Origin: Allodiplogaster sudhausi
Taxonomy: Eukaryota; Nematoda; Chromadorea; Rhabditida; Diplogasteridae
Length of the DNA: 64,000 nt
NCBI GenBank assembly: GCA_945643635.1
Contig: CALZFC010000007.1
Coordinates: forward strand, 1,318,501 to 1,382,500
Reading direction: 5' to 3'
The notes under the pieces are model-generated. The model searched no databases and was not told where the DNA came from. It was given only the letters and a program-made list of their open reading frames with translations. Both the position numbers and the translations under genes were made by a program. Of the stretch, positions 37,759-49,705 are shown piece after piece (the first letter of the stretch is position 1; every line of letters begins with the position of its first letter).

Positions 37759-37877
37759 CATTATGTCATGAACATTCTTTTTGTAAAAGTCATGTGAGCT
37801 CTACAAAAAATGAACGGTTATGAGGCACTTCATAAAGGAACTCTAAAGTGAATCGTTTGAAAAGAAGGATAATGTCA

Positions 37878-37960
37878 AAACCTAGTTCCACAAGAGAGCC
37901 TGTGTTTCTTATATTATTGACAAAGTGAAAACCTAATTCCACAAGAGAGCGTGTGTTTCT
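37878..37960. repeat. Two-copy tandem repeat, period about 51 bp
   Basis: TTCCACAAGAGAGC followed by TGTGTTTCT occurs at about 37887 and 37938. The two 32-bp copies differ at two positions. Confidence 0.8.
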
Positions 37961-38881
37961 GCTGAATATCATCGAAAATTGAGACGCAAGCAGTAAAGTA
38001 ATTTGAAAACCTTTCATTGTAAAAATGCATATTCACTTCTGCTAACAACTCAGACAACGACAACTGAAGTGGTCGTTAAATTCATGACTTATACTGAGAA
38101 GAGATTACTGTAACTCTGCCCTCTCTCTTATTCTTTATCTGCGTCATTAATGATGTGACAGCCCATTGATACATGAATAAGTCTATCAAGATAAACATAC
38201 TCCTTTATTTCGCTCACTTTTACAGGTCTTTATTCTCTTTTGTTTCTTCTGCCTCGCCCCGCTTTCCCTTTGTTCTTTTTTAATATCTCTTCCACTCTTT
38301 CGCTCCTCTCTCTCTCTCTTTCTCTCCCTCTCTCTTACTCATCTTCCTTTTCAAGATGTCCCTTATTATCCAATCCATAAGATGTGTATATAGAGTTGAA
38401 TTGAGCTTGGCAGGCCGCGTCTTCTCTTTTTGGTAGCCTTCATTTTATTTTTCCTCTTCCTTCCGCTTTCATTTCATTTCTGCCAATGGATTATTCGTCC
38501 AGCTCGCCTTTTCGTATCCTTTGGGCGGGTAGCCGCTGCCATCTGACGCTACTAGCCATCTGTACGTTCTGAAGAGTCACCGTCGCTGCCTTCTGCTATC
38601 TATATGTCTTTCTACATTTCTCTTTCTCTCTCTCTCTTTCCCTTTCTATCATCCTCTCTCTCGCCCTCTCGCCCTCCCTTTCCACCTCTCCATCTGCTAG
38701 TCCTCCACCCTCGCGGCCACATCGATCCCCCTCCCCTATGCTACTGGCCAGTGTGGAGGGGGTGGAGCCATCTCGCCTCAAGGGAGTGAGAAGAGAAAGG
38801 AGAGGTTTCCAGAAGCGAGCTCTCATCGTTGTCGTTGAGGGAGTCCATCATCCGCTTCTCTCTCCTCTCTTCATCCTCAGA

Positions 38882-39457
38882 ATGTCTCTCCATGGGCCGT
38901 CCACCGTTCTTCTCTTCCTCGCTTCCTTCCTCCTCCTCGCAATCATTGCTGCTCCTTCGGTCCGCTTTCTGCCTGAAAAGAGGCTAATTAGTATGAAAAT
39001 GCAGTCCGTAACGAGAATCCCTGCAAAGGCTCGTAAATTGAACTAAATGTGCATTGCAGGGAAGCGTGAAAGGCGTTCCACGGAGAGGGCACTCGGCCGC
39101 GTTGCAAAGAGGTTCTTCCACTTTTCATTATCTTCTATCGTTAATTCTCTATTTTCTATACTCACCTCTATATTAATGCCCGGGAAACCATCTGTGATGT
39201 AAAAGTTAGCTGCTTCCTATACTGCTATGTACATATGTACATAGTAATTCTTACAACGGAGACTGACTAGATAGTCATATTTCTAAACGGCGGTTTTATG
39301 CATTCGCGACATGGCCACTACTCCTCGAGATTGAGTTTATGTTTTGCTAGGAACCTACATTTACTACATTTATATCATGCCAATCAGATTTATACATTAG
39401 AAATGAAAAGCAGGCCTCAGTCTTGGCGTATCCTTCTTTTGCTTTTGTCCTTGTTTA

Positions 39458-39496
<39 letters not shown>

Positions 39497-40374
39497 TTCT
39501 TACTAAGCTTCCATCTTTATCCATCTTGGTTATTGGCTGTCTCCCCTTCGCTTTCTCTCTCTCTCATTCGCCTTCTCATTTTCTCGATATCTCATTCTTC
39601 TGTCTGTTTTTCGTTGTCTGCCTTCATCCGTAAAAGCTTCGTTCTTTCTTTATCTTTATTTCTCTCTCTATCTCTCTGTTTTTCCTTATCTCATTCGTAT
39701 CTGCCTCTGTGCAGAGGAAAGAGAGGGAGGGCCACAGTTGCGCATAATTCAGTTAGATTCTGTGCCTTCGGTCAAGCTGAAACTGTCGCACTAGAGCCAA
39801 AATGTCCCCTGGAGAATTAGCTGAAAACGGAAGAGTAATTCATCCTGGAAGAGCATAAGAAAAAAACTATTGATTACAAGATGTGTGGAAAGGCCTTGGT
39901 GCATTAGTCTCTTTCTCCTTCTTTCTGCCTCTGTCTCTGTCTCTCTCTATCTCTCTTTCTCTTCTCCCTCCTTCTATTTTTATCACATAATTTTGTTGCA
40001 GCTGAAGTTGTTCGCCGGGCAAAGCGTTCAGTTGTCAGCTTCGCTGAGCCGGAAGAAGAAACAGAAGGAGAAGAAGAAGACGAACTCCTCCAGAGCGAAC
40101 TCTCTCGTCAGTCATCTCAACTCTCCTGAAAGTGTCATCAAGGAAAACTTTGCTAATCGAGGAGTACAAAATTGTAATGGAAGTGTCGCCACGTTGTTAA
40201 CGAAGTTCTTTCTGCAGAGTTGACCGATCAGGAACTCGGCCTTCTTGCACGAATTGTCCAGAACGAGATCGACAAGTACGACCCACAAGTTCCTCTTCAG
40301 AATTACGAAGTTGGCTCTCTTGCAGTCTCTTTTCCTCTCTCACTCTTCTTTCTCTCCATCTGTCAGTCTCTCAC

Positions 40375-40415
<41 letters not shown>

Positions 40416-40913
40416 CTCTTTCTGCCCTCTTTTTTCCTCAATCTCTTTCTCTATCTATTCCTAAAGTCTACTTCCATAAATTCTGCAGCCTCGAACTTAG
40501 TCTCCTAAGCATAACTTCAAAACTTTCCCTTCAGATCGTCGAGATCCCAGACGAATACCTGATTCCCGCTGGATACCCGGCCAGGTAAAAGCTCGCATTG
40601 CTCGTATTTCATGGGCATACGGTAGCTTAGGTTGTTAGGTGCACGCACCTGCTACGAGCTGTGTTTATCTATGTAACAATCAGTTTATGCTTCCACGACA
40701 TATACACGTGCCTGACACATGTCGTTGCTTAAAAAAACAACTGAAGTAAGATGTGTACAGCATTCCAGTACTCACATGCAATCTTTTAATACTACAAATG
40801 TAGCCGAATTTGCTGCAGAGTCCGTCGTTCGATGCCAGTGCAAGAGGTTGACGATGCAGAAATCGTCTTTGTTCCCGAAGAGGTTGGTCGTCGATCTCTC
40901 TCTCTCTCTCTCG

Positions 40914-40944
<31 letters not shown>

Positions 40945-41220
40945 TCTTTCTCCTTCTCTAACCTGTGGCACTTTCTGCTTATTAAAACCTCTCTTCGAGC
41001 AGCCTTCTCTCCAATCTCTCTCACTTTCTCTTTTTTTTCTATTATCCGCTCACTGCAGTAATTACCTTGCTTACTTCCTTTTTTTCTTCAGCTGCTGGTA
41101 GAAGATGAAGATGACTTGGATGACCAGCAAAGAGATGAAGAAGAGTTGCGACAGCGAATTGCCATTATTGCAGACGCCCTGAACGAGCGAACCCAGAGGG
41201 GACGTCCCTTTAGAGAGTGA
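38882..41220 (+). CDS. Secreted precursor with dibasic sites (possible neuropeptide or proprotein)
   Basis: Exons 38882-39007, 39060-39111, 40002-40106, 40218-40309, 40535-40584, 40819-40882 and 41092-41220 join in consistent phase to about 205 residues. The N-terminus is a strong signal peptide (hydrophobic STVLLFLASFLLLAIIAAPS). There are then several basic pairs, PEKR, VPRRG, VVRRAKRSVV and ARVRRSMP, typical of prohormone-convertase sites, with acidic spacers (PEEETEGEEEDE; VEDEDDLDD). The last third has a helical LRQRIAIIADALNERT. The first donor is ambiguous: 38959 would shorten the product by 16 residues. The start follows CATCCTCAG by one base, suggesting trans-splicing. I recognise no named family. 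A role in peptide signalling or secretory-pathway chaperoning is inference. Confidence 0.7.
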
Positions 41221-42038
41221 GACAGCTTGAGAGTGCGAGAGGGCTGTAGACAGCAAGTAAGAGATGCTGCGCTCGAGGGACAGGGAGAATGCATATTCAA
41301 ACCATGGGCAACGGATCTCTTCTTCACATGCAATTTATCTCTTTGTTGTGTTTTTGCGAAAGGAGTTTCGCATGTCTCCTATTGACTTTCCTTTCCTTTC
41401 ACCCCTTCAACTCTTTTCCCTATCCAATATCCTTCTCTCACTTTACATAGAATCTTCTAGCCAAATCTCTTCATCCATTCCATCGCCTTTCCATATCTCG
41501 GCCACCGAAACTTTACTGGTTCTTCCAACTTCTATTTTTTTGCATCCCAACTTTTATGAGCACATACGTAGATAATAATTAATTTCTTGTACTAGCATAT
41601 ACTTAATCTCTTTCAGCTCGCTCTCATAATGATATGTTCTCGACGAAATAAATAAGTACGGGCTACAAAGGCACTCAATGTCACACCTGAAGAGATGGAA
41701 CGCAAAGGTTAAGAAGGAAGGGGCAGTGAGATAGGGGATAGGGGATCAAGGAATTAGTGTACTAAGTTAAATTAGTTGCAGTAGTACACATAACTAAGGG
41801 AGCTTAAAAGAGCTAAGAAGAGTTTAGGAGTTTTTAGAGTTTAGGGTCTCAGTTAATGTTAAAGAGTTCAAGAAGACTACAAAGTTGAAGACTTATCTAC
41901 GTTATACTAAGTTAAGGAGTTTAAGAAGAGTTGAGATTTTTTTGAAACGAAAAGGTTAAGAAGGAAGGGGCAGTGAGATAGGGGATATGGGATCACGGAA
42001 CAGAGTGGGAGAGAGGGAAAATAGAATTGGTGGGAGAT
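41221..42038. other. Convergent 3' ends with a duplicated 45-bp block
   Basis: Between the convergent precursor gene and app-1. AATAAATAA near 41646 may serve the plus-strand gene. A block starting AAGGTTAAGAAGGAAGGGG occurs at about 41706 and again at about 41951. The intervening 200 bp consists of degenerate GAGTTTAAGA-like units. Confidence 0.6.
41704..41998. repeat. Direct repeat of about 45 bp, 245 bp apart
   Basis: Both copies read GGGGCAGTGAGATAGGGGAT and then differ at only two positions before diverging. Between them are imperfect repeats of TTAAGAAG/AGTTTAGGAG. Confidence 0.75.
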
Positions 42039-45000
42039 TCAAATGAGTGCGCAGGCCTCTTCGAGCCACTGGCTGAGACTGGCATCGCAGTCATTCCTCT
42101 TGGCCATCTCTGCCAAGATAGTTGTCTTCACTCGAGAATGGTAGTCGTTCAGCCATTTCTTCTACAATTAAACGACTTCTTTCATTGGTCGGTATGGAAA
42201 AACGAAACTACCTACAGCATACATTGACCTTAGTCAAGAAAAGTGGCAACTTCTGGAAGAGTCTTTTACTTTTCACCACTGCCTTTTTACACAAAAAGGG
42301 GCGAGGAACAAAGAGAAGGAGAAAAGCGGTCCCATACATGTTTGTTCTCCAGCAGCGACTCTTCCAGAAGACTCTTGAGGATAGGCACGAGAGTGAGAGA
42401 CGAGAAGGTCAGGAAGGGATCCTTAGACTCCACTGCCGCAGGCACAATCTACAAGTTGCACCTGCCACTTCCCACTTCTTACCAATTGTAGTCTTTGTGC
42501 TTTCGTTGAAATACAACGAGTGTTTGTGGCACAATTCTACCAGTGTGTTTAACTGGAGGGGCTTTCTAGGCAAGCTATAGATGAGAGCAAAGCTTTGTGA
42601 TGGCAGTAAGGAGAGAAAGAGTGAAAAAAGCACCTCGTAGCAATTCTCGATACGAATTCCCCATTTGCCTGGGAAATAGAGGCCGGGCTCAATGGTAATG
42701 ACCATGCCATCATAGATATTCCCTTCCACCGAATACTTCCGATAGGTTATGGCTGCAAGGACAAGACATCATTCTGTCATTCTAGAGGAAGAGAAGAACA
42801 CTCACACGGACTCTCGTGCACGTTCAGGAAATGACCAACGCCGTGGCCCACTCCATGGGCAAAGTCAAGGCCATGCTGCCATAGAGCTTGTCGGGCTGCC
42901 ATGTCCAGGCGAAAGGCTTTAAAGAGAGATAAAGCGAGTGGAGAGTGAACGAGAGAGAGAGAGAGGGTGGGTGGGAGAGATAGCAGAAAACAATAGAGTA
43001 CAAATGAAGTAAGCCATCCTAACCGTTAGTGCCGCTGGGGAAGACAGTGAGAGCCATCTCAATGTGGGCAATGAGTACAAGAGTGAAGTGTTTCTTGAAC
43101 TCAGCCGGAACTGCAATCTTAATTTCTTGTCTAGCTCTCTCTCTCTCTCTCTCCCGCTCCCTCTCCCCTTACCACTTTGTCCATACCAGACAGTACGTGT
43201 GACATCGGTGGTTCCGTCCCTGTAGTGAGCGCCGGAATCGCAGAGGTAAACAGCGGAAGTGGAGAGGGGGATGAGTTCGGAGTCATTGGACGGGTGGTAG
43301 TGGGGAAGGGCCGCGTGCTCGCCCACCGCCGAGATTGTCGTGAAACTGAATTGGAACACTTGGATAACCGCTCTTTACCATTTCACCACCTTTCTAATAC
43401 TTCCGTAAATTTATGACAAAAATTTTAATACCTTAGATCCACGAAATTGTGCTCATGTGTCCTGAGCTTGTCAATTGCCTTGCCGGCCTCCTCTTCCGTG
43501 ATCGACTTTCCTTCCGTCACTTCTTTCTCCAGCCAGTGGAAGAACTTCACCAGAGCCACACTGTCACGGATCTGAACGGAAAATTGTTGAGGGGGGAGAC
43601 GGAGTAAGTAGAGAGAGAGAGAGAGCAAGATAGAGAGAAAGAACCAAGGAAGAAAAGAAAAGATATGGAGAGATAAATACACACGCTTGCAGTGCGAATG
43701 GAAGCCATCTCGACTGCATTCTTCCTTGACTTCATGAGCTGAACTGGTGATGTTCCATGGTATACTCGCTCGCCAAAGATGTTCCCGAGAGTGTAGTTAG
43801 TCGAAGAAGGCAGGAACACCTTGAAGAACAAGTAATAGCAGTTATTAGTTTCCTCCATTGCCTTCAAGTGGAAATACCACGCAGCAGTTTCCATCATGCA
43901 AATGTAAGCCCTTGTAAATATGTTGACAATTTCCACTACTTACATTGTGGACCATTCATTCTACACAGCCCTTCATCTACCAACAACTGATGTATTTCAA
44001 TTCCAAGGGTCAAACCAATAAAATGATGGTGCAGAAGAAAAGATACCGTATCCTGCGAGTGGTTACTGTCGGCTGCAAATCGTCGCATGAATGAAGCGGC
44101 ATCTTCATAATTGTGGATCTTCACCGCGCTGAGATGTCCACGAATTTGGTCATCCAGCTGAAGAAAATTCTCGATGACATCAATAAAAGCACCAGCCTTA
44201 GTTAGACAAAATTTTACAAATATTATCCCTAAGCACTTTCTAAAAATAAAAACCTTGAGAGAGTCGATGAAGAGATGCGCCTCTTGTAGGGTGACGAAGA
44301 GAACGGAGTAGGCGAGTGGATTGTACTCGATGTCCCCTCCTCGCACATTCAACATCCACATGATGTCATCCAGGGCCAACAGAACGATGGCAGAACATTT
44401 CTTCTTTGATATCTCCTCTCTCACTCTCGCCAGCTTTCCCTCCACACTCTCTCCCGTCTCTGCATCCGATAGAACAATCAGCTGAAATAGGACAATATTA
44501 TATTACCGTAATTTTTCTTAGTCAGGTTCGTTGCATTAAAACCAACTCATATCTAAGAGATAAGAAAATTTAACCTTCTTATTTGGCAGTGATGGCCGAT
44601 CCTTCCAGAAAGAATCAACAAGATTTCCCTCAATGGCAACAACCGAGATGTTAAATCGGTTGAGAGTAGTCATGAGATTCCTCGCATCGTCTGAATTGCA
44701 ATGCGAGTTAGCCAAGAAGATCTTCTAACCCTACCAAATGTGTAAATGTCAGGATCGAATCCGACACGAGAGCCGGCGGGCAGATTCTGGATGAGCCAGT
44801 CTTCAGGGAGGATGGAGTCGGGCTGCGCCTGCTTCATTAGCTTCCAACCCTCTTCCAGTTGCTGCTCCGCCTGTAAGATTAGTGGACTGAGGAAATGACA
44901 ATTGGCTTTGTGAAAAATTTACTGAGGCAAGTTATAATATACGCTCCATGTGACTTGTCAAACTGCCATGATGGCTTCAAAATATGCGAGTACCTGGAGG

Positions 45001-45278
45001 AAATACCGCCCATCAGTCCAAAGCAGAGCGGTGTCTTTTGTGATGAGCGAGAAGGCATTCGAGCCCGAGAAGCCAGAGAGGAACTTCACCCGAAAGTCGA
45101 ATTCAGCTAGGTATTCGCTCTGAAATTGCAGTTCTTGAGCTTTTAAGACAAAAGACAGAAATAATAAAACCTGGTGCGCATCGGTGCTGGGCAGGAGATA
45201 CGCATCAATTGAAGACAAACCACCAAGAGCAGCGGGTTCGTTGAAGAGAGCACGGAGCTTCGTCAGCTTCTCACTCAT
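42039..45278 (-). CDS. app-1: Cytosolic Xaa-Pro aminopeptidase (XPNPEP1/APP-1)
   Basis: Metallopeptidase of family M24B that removes an N-terminal residue preceding proline. Exons: 45171-45278, 44994-45119, 44735-44870, 44575-44690, 44254-44481, 44047-44157, 43685-43819, 43432-43571, 43173-43345, 43024-43110, 42808-42916, 42634-42752, 42338-42448, 42039-42161. The creatinase-like N-domain reads [16 protein letters not shown] then [10 protein letters not shown] and WTDGRYFLQ. Metal ligands are seen as the two Asp of [17 protein letters not shown], the His of [15 protein letters not shown], and the two Glu of TIEPGLYF and GIRIENC. The C-terminal WLNDYH segment is the family's usual end. No signal peptide, so cytosolic. 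The ATG follows GGCCAG by one base. All five ligands are present, so the enzyme should be active. Confidence 0.95.
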
Positions 45279-45760
45279 CCTGGCCACACTACTGAGCGTG
45301 CAATGAGCCCACCTCAAGAGAAGAATGATGGCGTCAAGATAAGGGCCCTTTCAGCGAAGTGAAGCAACTTATCAGCAAGAGCTCTCTTCCTGAAACAACG
45401 GCAGCGATAAGGAAGCAATACAAAAACACAAAGGAGCTCAAACGATCATACAGTCGAGATGAAAGCAAAGAAATACATATTTATCTTACAGTATTCGAAT
45501 GCACGCGAATTCACACTAAATTTTCAATGGCTTTGCGTACATCAAAATAACAGCTTGCACCGATTCCAACTTTTTATTATGACTATTGCTTTTCTCTAAT
45601 TCTAGGCGATATTTGAAGATGAAGTTAAAATATCTAAAACTTCTTGCTAGCTGACCGTAGGAGTTAACTCGTCTAACCCGACCGATAAATGGAAACTTGA
45701 TTACTTTTGGCGCCAGTTTACGGCCCAGAAAGTGAAGTGGGGCGAGATGAACTGTGCTTG
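45279..45760. promoter_or_regulatory. Shared upstream region of the head-to-head pair app-1 / MULE-like gene
   Basis: 482 bp between the two divergent start codons. It is AT-rich in the middle with no reading frame of coding character, and probably holds both promoters. No specific motif identified. Confidence 0.5.
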
Positions 45761-45762
45761 AG

Positions 45763-48397
45763 ATGGCGCGCGTGACGCAAGTGGTGAAGAAAGAGCTGCT
45801 CGACGACAGCTTCAGCACCACCGATGATCCGCACATTTATCATGCTGAGCGGGACATGCCCACGACGTTCTATCTCGATCTTCTTGGTTGCTCTTTTCCT
45901 TTTCTTTCTTTTTCTGCCTCATCTAAGATATTCTTCTGCTTGCAGACAAGGCAGAGGCGGAGAATCTCGGTCTGGATGACAACATCGTGTACCCGTCCGG
46001 GGGAATGGTCCTGCTCTTCAACCTCAACCGATACACAACTAATGGACGGACATCACTGAACATGGACAGGATCAGACGCAGTCTGCGCGTTGATGGTTAC
46101 CGGTTCGGATGGTCGTAGTTTTCATGTTTGGTTCATATTTTGAATCAGTTTAAAATGCGTAATTGGAGAAGGACGTGCTGTTCCATTCCATACTACATTG
46201 TAATTGTTTAATATGAGTTTTAAAACTTTAATAAATCCCTTGTAGATGGGCGAACAGCTGTGGAACTCGTCGCGTCGGAGACAAGACGAAGCAGGCCTAC
46301 CGCTCTTACAATTGCCTCTACAACGTTGAAGACCCCAAGAAATTCGATCCACGATTCAAGTCTGTTATTTATCATTCTTATATTTAGCTGTTGCATTGTT
46401 TGCTCTTTTATTGATGCTTTTATGACTGCAATGGATAGAAGGGCGGATTAAGACGGAAGGAATACTGGTACGAAGGCGGTTCAGTCGTGCTCTTCCACTA
46501 CATTGGAGATGATGAAGTGGCGCGTGAGGTAGCGCAGTCCGTTCCGCATGGGAACAGCAAGAAGAACACCAAGCCATACGTACGCACTGATCCCATTGTA
46601 TTCGTCGAGGCTCGCGAGGCATTCGAAAGTGGACGGCGACTCGATGAGGTCATTGCTAGCTCTTACTTCTATTCAATGTACTTTACTCTCATTCGAAGAA
46701 ATCCTTTTTTCTGTCCTCAAATTGAAGTCTAATTTCTGCATTAAGCTATAGCGAGTTTCTTCTTTCCATTCGTCTCTTCGCCTAGAATTACTGTTTTGTC
46801 AAGCATCGAGAATGTGGATTCCTTCTTTAGGCCTACGCCGCAAGTATTGCGAAGGGACGCGACCCTCTGCGAACTGCGAGGAATCTGAAGCAGATCAGTG
46901 CAGTGAAGGAGAGGCTAGATCGAGAGAAGAAGAGGAAGGCCACTTCCTTCTTCAACATGCACACTCTTCATGAACTGCTTAGGGTTTCTCAGTCTTCCTC
47001 ATCCATTTTTTTTCCTTTTCTTTCTTTCTGTTGATTAAAGCTGCCTAATTGTAGTTCGAAGGCACCCGCCACGCATTCATTCACGAGGTGGAAATGATCG
47101 AGGGCATTGTCTTCCTGCTCTGCGAGCCACTCGTCGAGGAGTTCATAAACACGGCGAATCTCGAGAGCGAGTCAATGGAGGATGGCGCCCATAAGCAAAC
47201 GCACGTTCTTTTCTATGAAAGTGGCTTCCACTCTTGTGGATTCGCCATTAACGTCCTCTCGTTCCGTCATTCTGTTTTCCAAGGTTTTTTTTCGTTAACT
47301 TTTTACAGTTATTGAATGAAGTAATACCTAAGTAGTCAGAGTCTGCTTAATATGGTTATGGTGAATGTTAGTAGTGCTTTGTTTAGATGACCCTCCCGTC
47401 CCGATTGCCTTCGTTCTGGCAGAGAAAATCCGGCGGCGGGATGATTCGCGGCTGTTTGAGCATCTCCTGGGCTGCTTCCCCAAGTTGAAAAGCATCCCAA
47501 TTGTCCTCTGCTCTTCTGTTCCCCTCCTCCTCGATCACATCTGGCCTGAGGTTGATTCTTTCATTAGTTCGTTCTCTTGCTACTTGCATTTGGAAGGATT
47601 GTATTATAACTAAATATTTCAGGTTAGATTTGTACTAGCTGCGAGTGATCTGAAGGCAGAACTACGAAGGGAGCTGACAGCCAAGTTGCGTGGACAAGTC
47701 GAAGCTATCAAGAGCATTCTCGCTGCCTTCTCTCATCTCATCTCTGTTGAGACTAAGGAGGAATTTGAAGAGGTTTCCTTTCCCATTCAAAAGGAATTAG
47801 AATTTGAGATAGGTAGAGAGAAATTGAAAGAGAGAGAGAGAGAGAGAAAGAATCCATTGCAGAGATGGAATGAGATGCAAGAGAACGTGGATGACGAGGA
47901 AGCGAGTGCCGTGGTTGCGGCGAAGGCGGAGGAGTGGAAAGAGCAGTGCTCTCCTTGGCAGCTGGCTGAACTGGGCATCTCCTCAGGCTCCGCTGCCACC
48001 ACCCGCGTCCCCATTCGTCTCTTCGAGTTTATCATTGGCGCTGCGCATGAAGCCAAGGTATCTATTGTTTTTATATTGTTCTAGCGAGTTGAGTTATTCA
48101 GTACTTCTTGAATGGTAATTGAAGGTGTGGGTGGACGGCCTGGCGGGCTCTCTGTTCTACCTCTGCCAACACATGATCAACGAGATGGAGAAGGGCTACT
48201 ACCAACTCGGCTCCCTCGCAGTCAAGACTCGCTGGCGATCTCTGACTGACGAGCCGGAAGCCATGCCTTCTCAGCCATTCGCTCCCTTCCCTGACGAGAT
48301 TGTCCCCTTCGTTGCGGATGTCGCTCTCAACTCAACACTCTCCAATGCCAAGAAGCGTCGTCTTCTCTGCCAATCCATTATTGCCGTCCCCGAGTGA
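45763..48397 (+). CDS. MULE-transposase-like protein with a CG-1/WRKY-GCM1-like N-terminus (possibly domesticated)
   Basis: Exons: 45763-45886, 45946 to about 46117, 46246-46359, 46453-46648, 46831-46983, 47055-47283, 47386-47550, 47623-48057 (possibly with an inner intron 47772-47862) and 48125-48397. Phases agree. Residues about 45-150 read PSGGMVLLFN, RVDGYRFGW, YRSYNCLY, FKRKEYWYEGGSVVLFHYI. This resembles the CG-1 domain (KDGY.W, F.RR.YW, VHY) and more loosely WRKY-GCM1 folds. The middle (FAINVLSFRHSVF, DDPPVPIAFVLAEK, LFEHLLGCFPKLKSIPIV) resembles the MULE transposase core, but the positions where I expect catalytic Asp are E or S, so it is likely inactive. The start follows TTGAG. The multi-exon structure and absence of terminal repeats argue for a host gene. 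Function unknown. Confidence 0.6.
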
Positions 48398-48862
48398 AGT
48401 TTCTTTGGAAACTTCTCTAAATGTTCATTATATTTCCATTTCATTTAGTGCATTATCCTTTCAATATAAATGGATTTATGTGCACCTTTCTGCTGTCTAT
48501 TCTCCCCTTGTCCATTATTTCACCTCATGGTTCACAATTCCCTTTAATATTCTTCGTTCTGCCTTCATCCATAATTGTGTTCTTGTTCTCTATCCATTTA
48601 ATATGATATAAATGTCGACAATATCTCATTCACACACCTGACGGGGATGTAGTTTCCATTGCTTCAGTTGTCATTTCTTTTCTCTTTTTCTTGTTCCTTT
48701 TATAGTCGTTGCTTGTTCTTGTGAATCGAATCATAAATTTTAAATTTTTGCCTGTAGAACTCCTTACATGGTCTACCACCCTACGGCAGTGGCTACTGTA
48801 TATCTTACCGTAACCGTTGGCTAGTATATTGATGGAAACTGAACGGAAGAGAAGAGACTGCG
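48398..48862. other. Intergenic between two same-strand genes
   Basis: 465 bp, AT-rich and pyrimidine-rich. It probably contains the 3' UTR of the MULE-like gene and the RAB3GAP2 promoter. No further gene seen. Confidence 0.5.
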
Positions 48863-49589
48863 ATGTCGCCTCAAGGAGGTTCTCTTCGTGTGGGTCTGAG
48901 CTCTCGGTTCGGATCTTCTCTCCTACAGCAGCTTTCTACGTTCTTTCTCCTTGAAGAGTCTCGAAGTAAGTTTTCTGTTCTTTTGTTGCAAAGTAAAGTA
49001 ATGAAACAGTTTGATAGAAAACGAAAATGATGACGAGGAAGAGGGACGAGCAGAGAATGTAGATGGACGTTTGCTGCGTGACACGCCTCCAAAACAGGTG
49101 GAAGAGATTATCCTGCTCTGGACGGCCCCTCTTGTAAAGTGTGTTTGATTGTTGACTAAGAGTACTTTCAGACTGACTCGTGCGATACATTCCTCGCCAA
49201 GTGCCAAATCGCCATTCTCGGCTCCTTGGACTACTTGGCACTTTGCCAGATGGAGCGACTCGCTCTCCTTGCTCGATCTGCTCACAACGGAGAGCAGCTG
49301 TGCCTCCTTGCCACCATCAAACTAGAACGATGGCTCGAGCCTTCAGAAGAGGTCTTTCTTGACGGGACCCGAAATCTATTCAGAGTTATTACGGTAGTTT
49401 AGGTGACGACACTGTGTCTTCTGGCGGTGCCGAGTCGGCGGTTACCTGGTTCAGTGGATGGAGCTGTCATTCTCATAGGGACTTCAGATGGCCAGATCTT
49501 TGTCTTCTCCGAGAGAGCGCAGCTTCTCTTCTCACATTCGTTCTCTACACATCCCGTACTCTCGATACGGCCTCTTGTTGTTAGTATTA

Positions 49590-49634
<45 letters not shown>

Positions 49635-49674
49635 CCTTTTCTCTCTCTCTCGCTCTCTTCTCTCTCTCACTCAT

Positions 49675-49705
<31 letters not shown>

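Larger units (their letters stand above)
36373..38880. other. 3' UTR of let-526 and intergenic region
   Basis: Contains a long CT microsatellite (36951-37003), a poly(A) signal AATAAA at 37753-37758, and a tandem duplication of about 32 bp at 37878/37929. A CT-rich stretch at 38300-38330 and a pyrimidine-rich segment immediately before the next gene follow. No coding region recognised. Confidence 0.6.
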
